Positions 1 through 8,335 of a stretch of DNA of 64,000 nucleotides are shown here, piece after piece. Both the position numbers and the translations under genes were made by a program. Within the stretch, counting starts at the first letter, position 1, and every line of letters begins with the position of its first letter. The notes under the pieces were generated by a model. The model was not told where the DNA came from. It made no database searches and worked only from the letters and a program-made list of their open reading frames with translations. This stretch comes from Oscillospiraceae bacterium (lineage in GTDB: Bacteria; Bacillota; Clostridia; Oscillospirales; Ruminococcaceae): contig CACXZI010000007.1 of NCBI GenBank assembly GCA_902772105.1, positions 1-64,000 of the forward strand, read 5' to 3'.

Positions 1-1128
1 TATCAAAATTTTAACGAAGATCATATGAGCAAAAGTGCTACCAACCTAAATTACAATAATAATTATAATTGTAATAATTTTTATAACCAATATGATAATC
101 CCACACAGCAAGTTCAATGTTATCAAAATTTTAACGAAGATCATATGAGCAAAAGTGCTACCAACCTAAATTACAATAATAATTATAATTGTAATAATTT
201 TTATAACCAATATAATCCCACACAGCAAGTTCAATGTTATCCAAATTGTAACGAAAATAATATGAGCAAAAGTGTTACCAACCTAAATTACAATAATAAT
301 TATAATAATAATTATAATTTTTATAACCAATATAATATTCTCACACAGCAAGTTCAATGTTATCCAAATTGTAACGAAAATCATATGAGCAAAAGTACTA
401 CCAACCTAAATTACAATAATAATTATAATTGTAATAATTTTTATAACCAATATGATAATCCCACACAGCAAGTTCAATGTTATCCAAATTGTAACGAAAA
501 TCATATGAGCAAAAGTGCTACCAACCTAAATCACAATAATAATAATATAAATAAAATTGAATATAACTTAAATAAACAAAATAAATCACAACAAATTCAA
601 AATATTAAAGATTATATCAATAAAAAAGTAACAGAAGAAAACAAAAGCAAAGCTAGCGAAGAAGAAAAACAACTCTTTGCTAAAATATTAAACAACATGG
701 TACAAAAAATATTAAACTGCGAGGAAATAACAATTTATTCTAGAAAAGAAAAAATAATAAAAATAAAAAATGAAATACAAAGATTAAAAAAAATATTTGT
801 AAGAAGGGTATTTTCAAATCAAGATGATATTAGAAATTTTAAAGAAATAAAAAACGAGATTGATATTTGGTTGGCAGCCAAAGAAATCTCATGCTCAATT
901 ATTGAAACATTATCATCTTTAAAAAACAATAAAAACAACGATGATGATATAAAAAACTATAAAAATGGAATAAACACTGATATTGACTTTATAAACAAAG
1001 AAATCAAGTCAATTATTGATTCTAAAGAAAAAGAACAACAACTTTATTGCAAGAAAATATTAAGAGATGTAAAATTAATGAACAATTTATATGAAGAACT
1101 AAACAAAAAACTTAAAGAAAATAAATAA
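1..1128 (+). CDS. Partial secreted-type repeat protein, 40-residue Asn/Tyr/Cys repeats plus helical C-terminus (5' end outside window)
   Basis: The reading frame is open from base 1, so the ATG at 25 is only the first Met inside a repeat and the true start lies upstream. Four complete tandem repeats (25-144, 145-261, 262-384, 385-504; 39-41 residues) and a partial fifth each begin MSKSATNLN or a close variant. They run through Asn/Tyr-rich sequence, a QQVQCY segment and end near NENH or NEDH. Each unit has two or three Cys. After about base 550 the composition changes to Lys/Glu/Ile-rich sequence, probably helical or coiled-coil, for about 190 residues. An intrinsic terminator follows. The family is not recognised. 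A signal peptide is expected upstream by analogy with the array from 5.3 kb on, but cannot be seen here. Confidence 0.75.
   Translation, partial: YQNFNEDHMSKSATNLNYNNNYNCNNFYNQYDNPTQQVQCYQNFNEDHMSKSATNLNYNNNYNCNNFYNQYNPTQQVQCYPNCNENNMSKSVTNLNYNNNYNNNYNFYNQYNILTQQVQCYPNCNENHMSKSTTNLNYNNNYNCNNFYNQYDNPTQQVQCYPNCNENHMSKSATNLNHNNNNINKIEYNLNKQNKSQQIQNIKDYINKKVTEENKSKASEEEKQLFAKILNNMVQKILNCEEITIYSRKEKIIKIKNEIQRLKKIFVRRVFSNQDDIRNFKEIKNEIDIWLAAKEISCSIIETLSSLKNNKNNDDDIKNYKNGINTDIDFINKEIKSIIDSKEKEQQLYCKKILRDVKLMNNLYEELNKKLKENK
25..550 (+). repeat. Tandem 117-123 bp coding repeat, 4.4 copies
   Basis: Units start at 25, 145, 262, 385 and 505 and begin with ATGAGCAAAAGT. Length differences are whole codons, so the frame is kept. 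The first two units are nearly identical, and units 3 and 4 carry point changes, which suggests recent unequal exchange. Confidence 0.9.
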
Positions 1129-1164
1129 TATTTTAGCATTTAAACAACTAAAAAATAAATTTAA

Positions 1165-1200
1165 CCCCTCATGGAAATTTAAACCATGAGGGGACTTTTT
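1165..1200 (+). terminator. Intrinsic terminator
   Basis: Perfect 10-bp stem (1165-1174 with 1184-1193) with a 9-nt loop, then AC and five T. It is placed 36 nt after the stop codon of the repeat-protein gene. Confidence 0.85.
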
Positions 1201-1560
1201 AATATTAAATTATTTTAATAGAAACAATATTTAAAAAACTAAAATAATTAATTATAAAAATATTTTATTACTAATATATATTACTACTTAAAATATTAGA
1301 GTTTATTATAAATAAAAATAAATAACAAATACCTCATATCATTTATCTATAAACAATATTTATAGATTTTCAAAATTAAAAATACTTTTTAAAAACATTC
1401 ACCTAAAATTTTTGCCTTAATTTCTCTATTAAAAATAAATCAATAAATCCTTTATTTAAAACCTCTTAAGATTTACAATACACTACAATTTTAATATCAT
1501 AGCCATAAAACACATAAACCCATATTTACATACCAAAATATAAAAATTTTCTAATAACTC
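1201..1560. other. Convergent intergenic gap, no feature seen
   Basis: AT-rich spacer between the plus-strand repeat gene and minus-strand trmK. No open frame with a ribosome site, no stem with a T-run on the minus strand and no repeat was found. Confidence 0.6.
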
Positions 1561-2247
1561 TTAAGATTTTTCTTTAAATTCCCTAAAAATTTTTAATATC
1601 TTTTCTTGCTTTTTAATTTTATTTAAATTTTTTTCTTTTGCAGTTTTCAGCCCATTTAAAATTTTTCCTTCTTTTTTTATTATTATATCTAAAAATCCAT
1701 CATCATAAAAATTTTTTGTTTTTATGTCTTCCCCCAAAACCGCTTTTTTTAAATTAATTTCTTTAGCTTCTCCTTTAAAATAAACAACCAAAATATCATA
1801 ACATTTTCTGTGTTCAATAATATGCAACTCTTTTTCTATATAAAATCCATTTCTATATAAATTAATTCTAACGTCATATAAAAAACTTTGCGGCTGCAAA
1901 ATTAAACGAATATTTTCATTCCTAACAAAACTTTGTTCAAAAATAATTCTTTCAATTAATTTCCCGCCCATTCCGGCAACAACAACACAATCAACAGATG
2001 AAGGAACATTTTTTAGCCCATCAGACAATATAAAATCTATTTTTTCATAAACACCATATTTTTTTGCATTTTCTTTTGCCTTTTCTAAAGGCTTTTTCCT
2101 AACATCACAAGCATAAAGTTTAATATTTTTTGTTAAAGCCAAATAAATTAAAAGTTTTGCGTGATCACATCCAACATCAGCAACATATTTCCCTTTAACA
2201 AGTTTTGATATTAATAAAAGTTTTCTGCTTAATTTTAAATTTTCCAT
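1561..2247 (-). CDS. trmK: tRNA (adenine(22)-N(1))-methyltransferase TrmK
   Basis: 228 residues, close to the usual TrmK length. It is a SAM-dependent Rossmann-fold methyltransferase. Motif I reads VADVGCDHAKL at residues 22-32, an acidic residue ends strand 2 (ACDVR, 46-50), SDGL lies at 75-78, the family-typical AGMGG at 91-95 and LILQPQ at 115-120. A Lys-rich helical C-terminal part follows. TrmK (B. subtilis YqfN, COG2384) methylates N1 of A22 in certain bacterial tRNAs in the cytoplasm. The start codon is 5 nt beyond the hydrogenase stop, so it is probably co-transcribed. No strong Shine-Dalgarno site is visible, which suggests translational coupling. The assignment to the family is firm; activity is inferred. 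Confidence 0.92.
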   Translation of the reverse strand: MENLKLSRKLLLISKLVKGKYVADVGCDHAKLLIYLALTKNIKLYACDVRKKPLEKAKENAKKYGVYEKIDFILSDGLKNVPSSVDCVVVAGMGGKLIERIIFEQSFVRNENIRLILQPQSFLYDVRINLYRNGFYIEKELHIIEHRKCYDILVVYFKGEAKEINLKKAVLGEDIKTKNFYDDGFLDIIIKKEGKILNGLKTAKEKNLNKIKKQEKILKIFREFKEKS

Positions 2248-2252
2248 AACAT

Positions 2253-3764
2253 TTAATCTAAAAGTTCATCAATTGAGTCAACAAATTCACTCTCAAATGC
2301 ATGAACTTTTTCTGCATCTTTTGCAAAATCATTAACCATTTTTGTGGCTTTTGGTGTTGGTTGCAGTGTTCCAGGCCCGCCAACACAACCTCCTTCGCAA
2401 GCCATTCCTTCTAATAGATATCCATCTCTCTTCCCTGCCTTTGCCATCAACAACATTGTTTTACAATTTTTAAGCCCTTGGGCAGAATCAAATAAAACTT
2501 CTTTGTCTTTATCAAACTCTTTTAAACAATTAGCAACAGCCATAGCAACTCCATTAGAAACAGCAAATTTCCTTCCATCTCCACTTGTTTTTAAAAATTC
2601 TTCATCAGGAGTTAAATTAGAAAAATCGATCTCTTTTGCAGAAAACATACCCATAACTTCTTCAAATGTTAAAACAAAGTCAACATCACTTCGAACAGAT
2701 TTTCTAAAAGCTTCTAATTTTTTTGCAGTGCAAGGCCCAATAAAACAAACCTTAACATCTTTATTTTTGCTTTTGATGAATCTTCCGGTAAACGCCATTG
2801 GAGTTAGTTCCATAGAAATATATGGCGCTAAATCCTTAAAATTTTTCTTTGCCATAACAGACCAAGCAGGGCAACAAGAAGTGGCCATAAATGGCTGTTC
2901 TTTAGGAACTTTTTCTAAAAATTCTTTTGCTTCTCCATAAGAACACAAATCAGCACCAATAGCAACCTCAACAACATCACAAAAACCAAGTTTTTTTAAA
3001 GCAGTTTTAACTTTTTCTGGGGATGCTTTATCTCCAAATTGCCCAACAAAAGCAGGTGCAACAGCAGCAACAACCTTTTTTCCATGTTGCATAGCATAAA
3101 TAACCTGAAAAATTTGACTTTTATCTGAAATAGCTCCAAAGGGGCAAGAAATGGTGCAAGCTCCGCAAGAAACGCATTTTTCTTCATCTATTTCTGCTCT
3201 ATTATGTTCGTCAGAACCAATAGCATCAACACCACAAGCGCTAGAACAAGGCCTTTTTAGTTGAACAATTGCAGAATATGGGCAAACAGCAGCACATCTA
3301 CCACACCTTATGCATTTTTCTTTATCTATAACACTTTTTCCTTCTCTATTGGTTGAAACTGCATTTTTTGGGCAAACTTCCTGACAAGGTTTTGCTAAAC
3401 ATCCTTGACATGAATTAGTAACAAAATATTCATTTTCAGGGCAAGCATTACAAGCAGATTTAATAACATTAACAAGCGGCAGTTCATAATATTTTTCTCC
3501 AACAATAGCCTTTTCAATGTCTTTTGAAACAGGCTCATATTTTAAACCATCATTTAAAGAAAGCCCCATAGCAAGCCTTAGTCTTTGCCCTACTATTGCT
3601 CTTTCTAAATAAACACTACTTCTAAAATTTGCTTTCTCTCCTTCAATTATTTTGTGTGGTAATTCCTCTAATTTTTCAAAATTTTTTCCTTCATAAGCAA
3701 GCTTTGCAATTTCTTCAAAAATTTTCCTTCTAATTCTTTTAACATTTGTTTCAATTCCTTTCAT
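2253..3764 (-). CDS. hydA: Monomeric [FeFe] hydrogenase with N-terminal 4Fe-4S domains
   Basis: 503 residues. Cys-rich ferredoxin-like region: Cys 105/108 and 119/122/127/131, then CIRCGRCAAVCP (151-162), CSSAC (173-177) and CVSCGACTISCP (197-208). The H-cluster domain has all three signatures: L1 TSCCPAW (295-301), L2 with Cys345 in FIGPCTAKKLEA, and L3 EGMACEGGC (452-460). These supply the cysteines that bind the H-cluster and the proton-transfer Cys297. It should reduce protons or oxidise H2 with ferredoxin in the cytoplasm during fermentation. The domain order resembles the clostridial group B enzymes; the subgroup is my inference. A strong Shine-Dalgarno (AAGGAGAGG, complement of 3770-3778) precedes the ATG. 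HydE/F/G maturases would be needed and are not in the window. Its lower A+T content and conserved sequence contrast with the array downstream. Confidence 0.95.
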   Translation of the reverse strand: MKGIETNVKRIRRKIFEEIAKLAYEGKNFEKLEELPHKIIEGEKANFRSSVYLERAIVGQRLRLAMGLSLNDGLKYEPVSKDIEKAIVGEKYYELPLVNVIKSACNACPENEYFVTNSCQGCLAKPCQEVCPKNAVSTNREGKSVIDKEKCIRCGRCAAVCPYSAIVQLKRPCSSACGVDAIGSDEHNRAEIDEEKCVSCGACTISCPFGAISDKSQIFQVIYAMQHGKKVVAAVAPAFVGQFGDKASPEKVKTALKKLGFCDVVEVAIGADLCSYGEAKEFLEKVPKEQPFMATSCCPAWSVMAKKNFKDLAPYISMELTPMAFTGRFIKSKNKDVKVCFIGPCTAKKLEAFRKSVRSDVDFVLTFEEVMGMFSAKEIDFSNLTPDEEFLKTSGDGRKFAVSNGVAMAVANCLKEFDKDKEVLFDSAQGLKNCKTMLLMAKAGKRDGYLLEGMACEGGCVGGPGTLQPTPKATKMVNDFAKDAEKVHAFESEFVDSIDELLD

Positions 3765-3794
3765 TAAAACCTCTCCTTTAATACTAATGCTTTT

Positions 3795-3823
3795 AATATA
3801 TCATATTTAAATTTTTTAAACAA
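3795..3823 (-). promoter_or_regulatory. Promoter of the hydrogenase-trmK operon
   Basis: On the minus strand: -35 TTGTTT (complement of 3818-3823), 17-nt spacer, -10 TATATT (complement of 3795-3800), preceded by TG one base upstream (extended -10). The start codon is 30 nt away. Confidence 0.6.
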
Positions 3824-3870
3824 CTTTTATTAAACATAAATTCATATATAAATAAAATTTCAACCTAACT

Positions 3871-4447
3871 AAATTATTTTAAAAATTCATATATAGATTA
3901 TTCTTTTGAACTATAAATATATAAATTCCTTAAAAATAAATATAAATTATATATTTCATCTAGATAAAAAACTATATTTTATTATTAAAATCAACGACCT
4001 AGGTTAAAAAACATTAATTTTATTATTTGAAAATTTCTTTTAAAAAATAAGAAAATATTTAAATTATTTTAAAATTTCATATATAGATTCTTCTTTTGAA
4101 CTATAACTATATAAATTCCTTAAAAATAAATATAAATTATATATTTCATCTAAATAAAAAACCATATTTTATTATTAAAATCAACAAACTAGATTAAAAC
4201 ATTAATTACTATTTGAAGAATTCTTTTAAAAAAATAAGAAAATATTTAAATTATTTTAAAATTTCATATATAGATTCTTATTTTGCATTATAACTATATA
4301 AATTCCTTAAAAATAAATATAAATTATAGATTTCATCTAAATAAAAAGCTATATCTTATTATTAAAAATCAACAAACTAGATTAAAACATTAATTTTATT
4401 ATTTGAAAATTTCTTTTAAAAAAATAAGAAAATATTTAAATTATTTT
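3871..4447. repeat. Three tandem copies of a non-coding repeat of about 190 bp
   Basis: Units begin AAATTATTTT at 3871, 4061 and 4248, with a fourth truncated start at 4438, giving periods of 190, 187 and 190 bp. Copies differ by scattered substitutions and small indels and contain no open frame of note. They lie between the hydrogenase promoter and the secreted-protein array. Confidence 0.8.
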
Positions 4448-5114
4448 GATAAAAACAAAAAAATTATTAATAAATTTAAACATGCAATATTTAATAGAAA
4501 CATGTTATATAACACTAAAATATTAAATGTAGAAAAATAATACTAAAGTTCTCTTTAACCATATTAAAAAATTAATAAAATATAATAACCAAAAAAATAC
4601 ATATAAAATAACATTGTAATATCTTCTAAACTTATGAAAATCACATCCAAAGTGCAAATAAGCTTTTCCTAACAAAATTAATCAAAAATGAAAATAAAGA
4701 TTAATAATCCTAATATGAATTATTAAATTAAAAACACAAACTGCCTTACATTTATTTAATACAAAAATATAAAACTTTTTTATCATTTTTTAATACTCAC
4801 TGCTTAATTAGTAGTGAGTTTTTTTCACTCCCCTATTTATAAAAAAACAGATATATCAAATTTATTAAATATAAAAAGTGCCAAAAGAAATTAACGAAAA
4901 AAATAAAATTTATCTAACATAAATTCGTTAATTCAAATTTATAAACTGAGCAGAATTGAAGTTATTTATATTATGTAATTATATTTCTAATAATTTATAT
5001 AATTTTTATCGGAATTCTTATGAAAAACATAAAAAATAATATAATAATATAAATGCTATAACATTTTTTAACTATAAAAAATAAACAAAATTTTTAAAAA
5101 CAATGTAATGAAAT
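4448..5114 (+). other. Decayed intergenic region with orphan array remnants
   Basis: No gene is visible. Sequence at about 4826-5040 aligns by eye with 7569-7700: both follow a terminator, then a CCCTATTTATA-type segment, and further on a TATTTCTAATA segment. This suggests the ruin of another array gene, far more decayed than the pseudogene at 7616. A 9-bp inverted repeat (ATTAACGAA ... TTCGTTAAT, about 4890-4932) is also present. Confidence 0.4.
4795..4825 (+). terminator. Orphan intrinsic terminator
   Basis: Stem ACTCACTGCT/AGTAGTGAGT (4795-4804 with 4810-4819, one GT pair), 5-nt loop, then a run of T. No gene lies upstream, so it probably marks a lost gene. Confidence 0.75.
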
Positions 5115-5146
5115 ATTCACTGCTTAATTAGTAGCGAGTTTTTTTA
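5115..5146 (+). terminator. Second orphan terminator of the same type
   Basis: Near copy of the 4795 hairpin (5115-5124 with 5130-5139, one mismatch) followed by TTTTTTT. It lies upstream of the first intact array gene. Confidence 0.6.
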
Positions 5147-5274
5147 TTATCTTTAAAACCTTCCTTATTGTAGAAATAACACGTAAAATTTGCTATCAAT
5201 AAAACAGAACACACATGGAAAAAATAAAATTAACAACTTATCTTACATTAAATAAAATTATGGAGGAAAATTTT

Positions 5275-6147
5275 ATGTTTAAAAAAAATAAAAAGAAAAA
5301 TTTAACAGTTTTAGTTGCATCTATAATATGCATGTCTGCTATTAGTTTTGCAAGTGTTAGTGCTATGGAAGGTAATGGAAAAATATACAACCCATCATCT
5401 AACGACAATAATATAAATTCAATAAATGTAGAAAGTGATGCATCATCACAACAAATGAGAGTTGATATAAGAAACAATTACAATAATGTTATAAATAATA
5501 ATGACTACGGATCATACGATAAACTTAAACGCGCTGCTGAAGACCTAGATGTTGTTATGAATAAATATATTGAAATTATGGAAAAGCAAATGAAGGAAGA
5601 AAATTTACAATACGATGAAAATGCAGGTGATGTAAGAGATGCTAGAAAATTCCCATTAGAGGGAACATTGAAAGAAATTATTAATATATTAAAGAAATAC
5701 AATCAAATACATAATACATATAAAACAAAAATGAAAATTTTAGAAAATAATCCTTTAGTTGAGCGTAGCAATAATTTAAGAGAAATGGCACTAAGATATT
5801 ACGACTCATCAGATTCAAATGCTTTATTTGTTTCTATGAATAAAATGCACGACGATTTTTCAGAATTTATGGGAGCATTGAAAAGATATGTAAAATTCGT
5901 ATATATTGACAACGATAGAATAGATGAGAATAGAACGAAAGATTGTTTAGAACATATGGACAATATAATAGGAAAATACAAAGCAGAGATTAAATTGATA
6001 GACCTTGACTATTACGAAAAAAACACAGAGTTAGAAAAAAAATGTTTTGATGAATTACAAGAAAAAATATTTACAATTTATAATATGAAAACTACTGATT
6101 TTAATAAATTGCAAAACAAATTAACAAGTTACATACGGTCTAAATAA
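5275..6147 (+). CDS. Secreted helical protein, 290 aa
   Basis: Start chosen at ATG 5275 because GGAGG lies 9 nt upstream and a signal peptide follows directly. The in-frame ATG at 5215 would add 20 residues of untypical sequence. Signal peptide of about 30 residues (KKNKKKN basic head, hydrophobic core, SVSA at the cleavage site), then Met-Glu-Gly. The mature part is Asn-rich at first, then charged and helical, with only two Cys and no membrane segment. The 5' flank and signal peptide are nearly the same as in the pseudogene at 6441, while the bodies do not resemble each other. A terminator follows. Family not recognised. Confidence 0.8.
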   Translation: MFKKNKKKNLTVLVASIICMSAISFASVSAMEGNGKIYNPSSNDNNINSINVESDASSQQMRVDIRNNYNNVINNNDYGSYDKLKRAAEDLDVVMNKYIEIMEKQMKEENLQYDENAGDVRDARKFPLEGTLKEIINILKKYNQIHNTYKTKMKILENNPLVERSNNLREMALRYYDSSDSNALFVSMNKMHDDFSEFMGALKRYVKFVYIDNDRIDENRTKDCLEHMDNIIGKYKAEIKLIDLDYYEKNTELEKKCFDELQEKIFTIYNMKTTDFNKLQNKLTSYIRSK

Positions 6148-6259
6148 TATATATCATAATAATAAATTAAATTAAATTAATATAAAAAATGAAAAAATTT
6201 ATTTTTATATTAATAGAATTTTATGAAAATAAAAAACAAAGATTTATTATAATTTAAGA

Positions 6260-6296
6260 AAACAAACTAACTGTAAAATATAGTTAGTTTGTTTTT
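6260..6296 (+). terminator. Intrinsic terminator
   Basis: 13-bp stem (6260-6272 with 6282-6294) and 9-nt loop; the 3' arm ends in a T-rich tract. Confidence 0.8.
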
Positions 6297-6440
6297 AATT
6301 GATATTATTGATACATAATCAAAAATCCTACAAAAAACTATAATATCCCAAAATTTACTGTTACTAAAACAAAACACTATTGAAAAAATAAAATTAACAT
6401 CTCATCTTAAAATTAAATAAATTTAGGAAATAAAAATTTT

Positions 6441-7207
6441 ATGTTTAAGAAAAATAGAAAAAAGAATTTAGCAGTTTTATTTGCATCTATAATATGCATA
6501 TCAGCTATTGGTTTTTAAATGTTAGTGCTATGAAAGATAACAACAATAATAATGATATAGAAAATAACCAGGACTTTAAAGACTATTGGGAAAATGCAAT
6601 AAAATTGAATAGAAAATTGGAGAAAAATTCTGAAATTTTTCAATTAGGTCGAGAATTTCATGAAAAAAGTATGCAAAATATAGATAAAGACCTTACCTTT
6701 GCAGAATTTATAATGATAAAAGTAGACCCTAAAAATAATAACCTTAATTTAAATGATGAAGATACGTTTAAAAGTTTAAAAGAAAATATAATAAAAGAAA
6801 TGTGTGAACCTATACAAAATCAAATTGAAATAGCGACAGCAGTAAATTACGATAATATAATTGATGAAATGAAGAAAGAATTAATGATATATAACCTAGA
6901 GAAAGAAATAAAAAACATTAAAAATAGTTTTAATGATTTTAAAACCTTAAAAGATGTTGAAAAGAAATTAAGAGAAGATAAAGAAAATATAAAAACATTC
7001 GAAAGAGTATTAATTAATAGCTGGACGGAAAGTGCGATGCAAGATCAAAAACTCACCTTTGAACAGAACTAAGAATATCTACATAAAATAAGAGATGAAA
7101 GATTTAAAGATAGAGCAAACGTACATGCACAATCATTACGTAGACAAGCTTTAATATTAAGCCGAATTAATAAAATGCTTGAATGGTTTGAAGATAATGA
7201 AATTTAA
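6441..7207 (+). pseudogene. Broken secreted-protein gene: frameshifted signal peptide and in-frame stop
   Basis: From ATG 6441 the frame gives a signal peptide very like that of the 5275 gene, but a 1-nt deletion near 6516-6520 ends it at a TAA. The VSAMKD junction then continues in another frame, which is open to 7069. The TAA at 7070-7072 is an in-frame nonsense codon, since the same frame stays coding-like for 44 more residues to the stop at 7205-7207. The ribosome site is also weakened compared with the GGAGG of the paralogue. A shorter frame starting at 6494 is open to 7072 but has no signal peptide. Confidence 0.75.
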
Positions 7208-7533
7208 AATATTATTTTATAGGTAAAGATAAAAATTCTATAAATATTAAAAATATTACATAGAAAAAATATGAAATAAAAAAATTAAGATATTATACGA
7301 AAATATAAAGTTTTGAGAATAATTAACATAAAAAATAATGAAAGATTTTGGAATATTTTTCGTATCAATTAAAATTTGATAAAAAATAGATAATTAAATC
7401 TTTTTTATATAAATATATCATTAAAATATTATATTTTTAAAATAACACATTTTTAAAAAAACTAAACTTAAAAATTTATATAAAAATTAAGAAAAAAAAT
7501 TTTATATTTAAAAATAATAAATGAAAAAAATAT
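7208..7533 (+). other. Non-coding spacer with a possible relic start
   Basis: No gene. Around 7483-7512 the sequence resembles the start region of the 5275 gene (AAATTTTATATTTAAAAA in place of AAATTTTATGTTTAAAAA), with the start codon changed to ATA. This may be a dead 5' cassette. Confidence 0.35.
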
Positions 7534-7568
7534 AAAAACCTCACTGCTAAATTAGTAATGAGGTTTTT
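7534..7568 (+). terminator. Intrinsic terminator
   Basis: Stem AAAAACCTCA/TGAGGTTTTT (7534-7543 with 7559-7568); the 3' arm ends in T5. Same type as the 4795 and 23428 hairpins. Confidence 0.75.
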
Positions 7569-7615
7569 CACTTCCCTATTTATAGAAAACAGATATATTA
7601 AATTCATTAATTTAA

Positions 7616-8128
7616 ATTTTTAACAATAAATTATTTCTTATAATCATATTTCTAATATTCTATACTAAATTATCAGAGCTCTTATATAAAATAAAAAATA
7701 AAGACCAAATAAAATTAAATGAAAAAGAAATAGAAAAAATAAAAATAAATACAACAGAAATTTTGAATAAACTCGAAAATATAATAGAATTATTCTGCGA
7801 AAAATATAATGTTAATATCAATAAATTTATTGATCTTAAAACCAAAAATTATTATAAAAAATTTGGAAACGAAATTGCTCCACCATTAAACATGATTAAT
7901 AAAATATCCTAAGATAAAAAAGATATCAAAAGCGATGATATGTTAGAAAATGAAAATATCAAAATCGATATATTAAAAAATAAAATTGCAGAAAATTTAA
8001 ACAATATCACAAATAAAATAAAAAACTCTTCTAAAAACACTTCTCCATTAAACAAATTAAATATAGATGAATTAAATATTTTAAATAGTCTTTTAAATAA
8101 GATGAAGATGAAGAAGAAAATAAAATAA
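7616..8128 (+). pseudogene. Headless remnant of an array gene
   Basis: One frame is open from 7616 to the TAA at 7910-7912 and again from 7913 to 8128, in the same phase. Its Lys/Glu/Asn-rich helical composition matches the array proteins. There is no start codon, ribosome site or signal peptide at its head, and the internal TAA splits it. An ATG at 7940 opens a 62-codon piece without a ribosome site. A terminator follows at 8205. Confidence 0.6.
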
Positions 8129-8204
8129 ATAACCAAAATAATAAAAGGAGTGTGTTTCAACATAAAATAAAAAAAAGAAAAAATAAATAAAAATTTTAAA
8201 TTTT

Positions 8205-8239
8205 AACATCTGTTATTAATTTATAGCAGATGTTTTTTT
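8205..8239 (+). terminator. Intrinsic terminator
   Basis: 12-bp stem (8205-8216 with 8223-8234, one GT pair) followed by TTTTT. It ends the 7616 remnant. Confidence 0.75.
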
Positions 8240-8273
8240 ATATTCTCCTGTTTTGGTAATTAATGCTAAAAAT

Positions 8274-8302
8274 TTGTTTTAATTAACATTTTATGTTAAA
8301 AT
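8274..8302 (+). promoter_or_regulatory. Promoter of the 8336 gene
   Basis: TTGTTT (8274-8279), 17-nt spacer, TAAAAT (8297-8302). Confidence 0.65.
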
Positions 8303-8335
8303 AAGTTAAAAAAATTATAAATAGGAGTAAATATT

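Noticed and set aside
2344..2940. 198-codon plus-strand open frame
   Set aside because: It is the antisense shadow of the [FeFe] hydrogenase, whose minus-strand frame holds all cluster-binding motifs.
3871..4447. CRISPR array
   Set aside because: Repeats are about 190 bp, contiguous, without unique spacers and without cas genes nearby.
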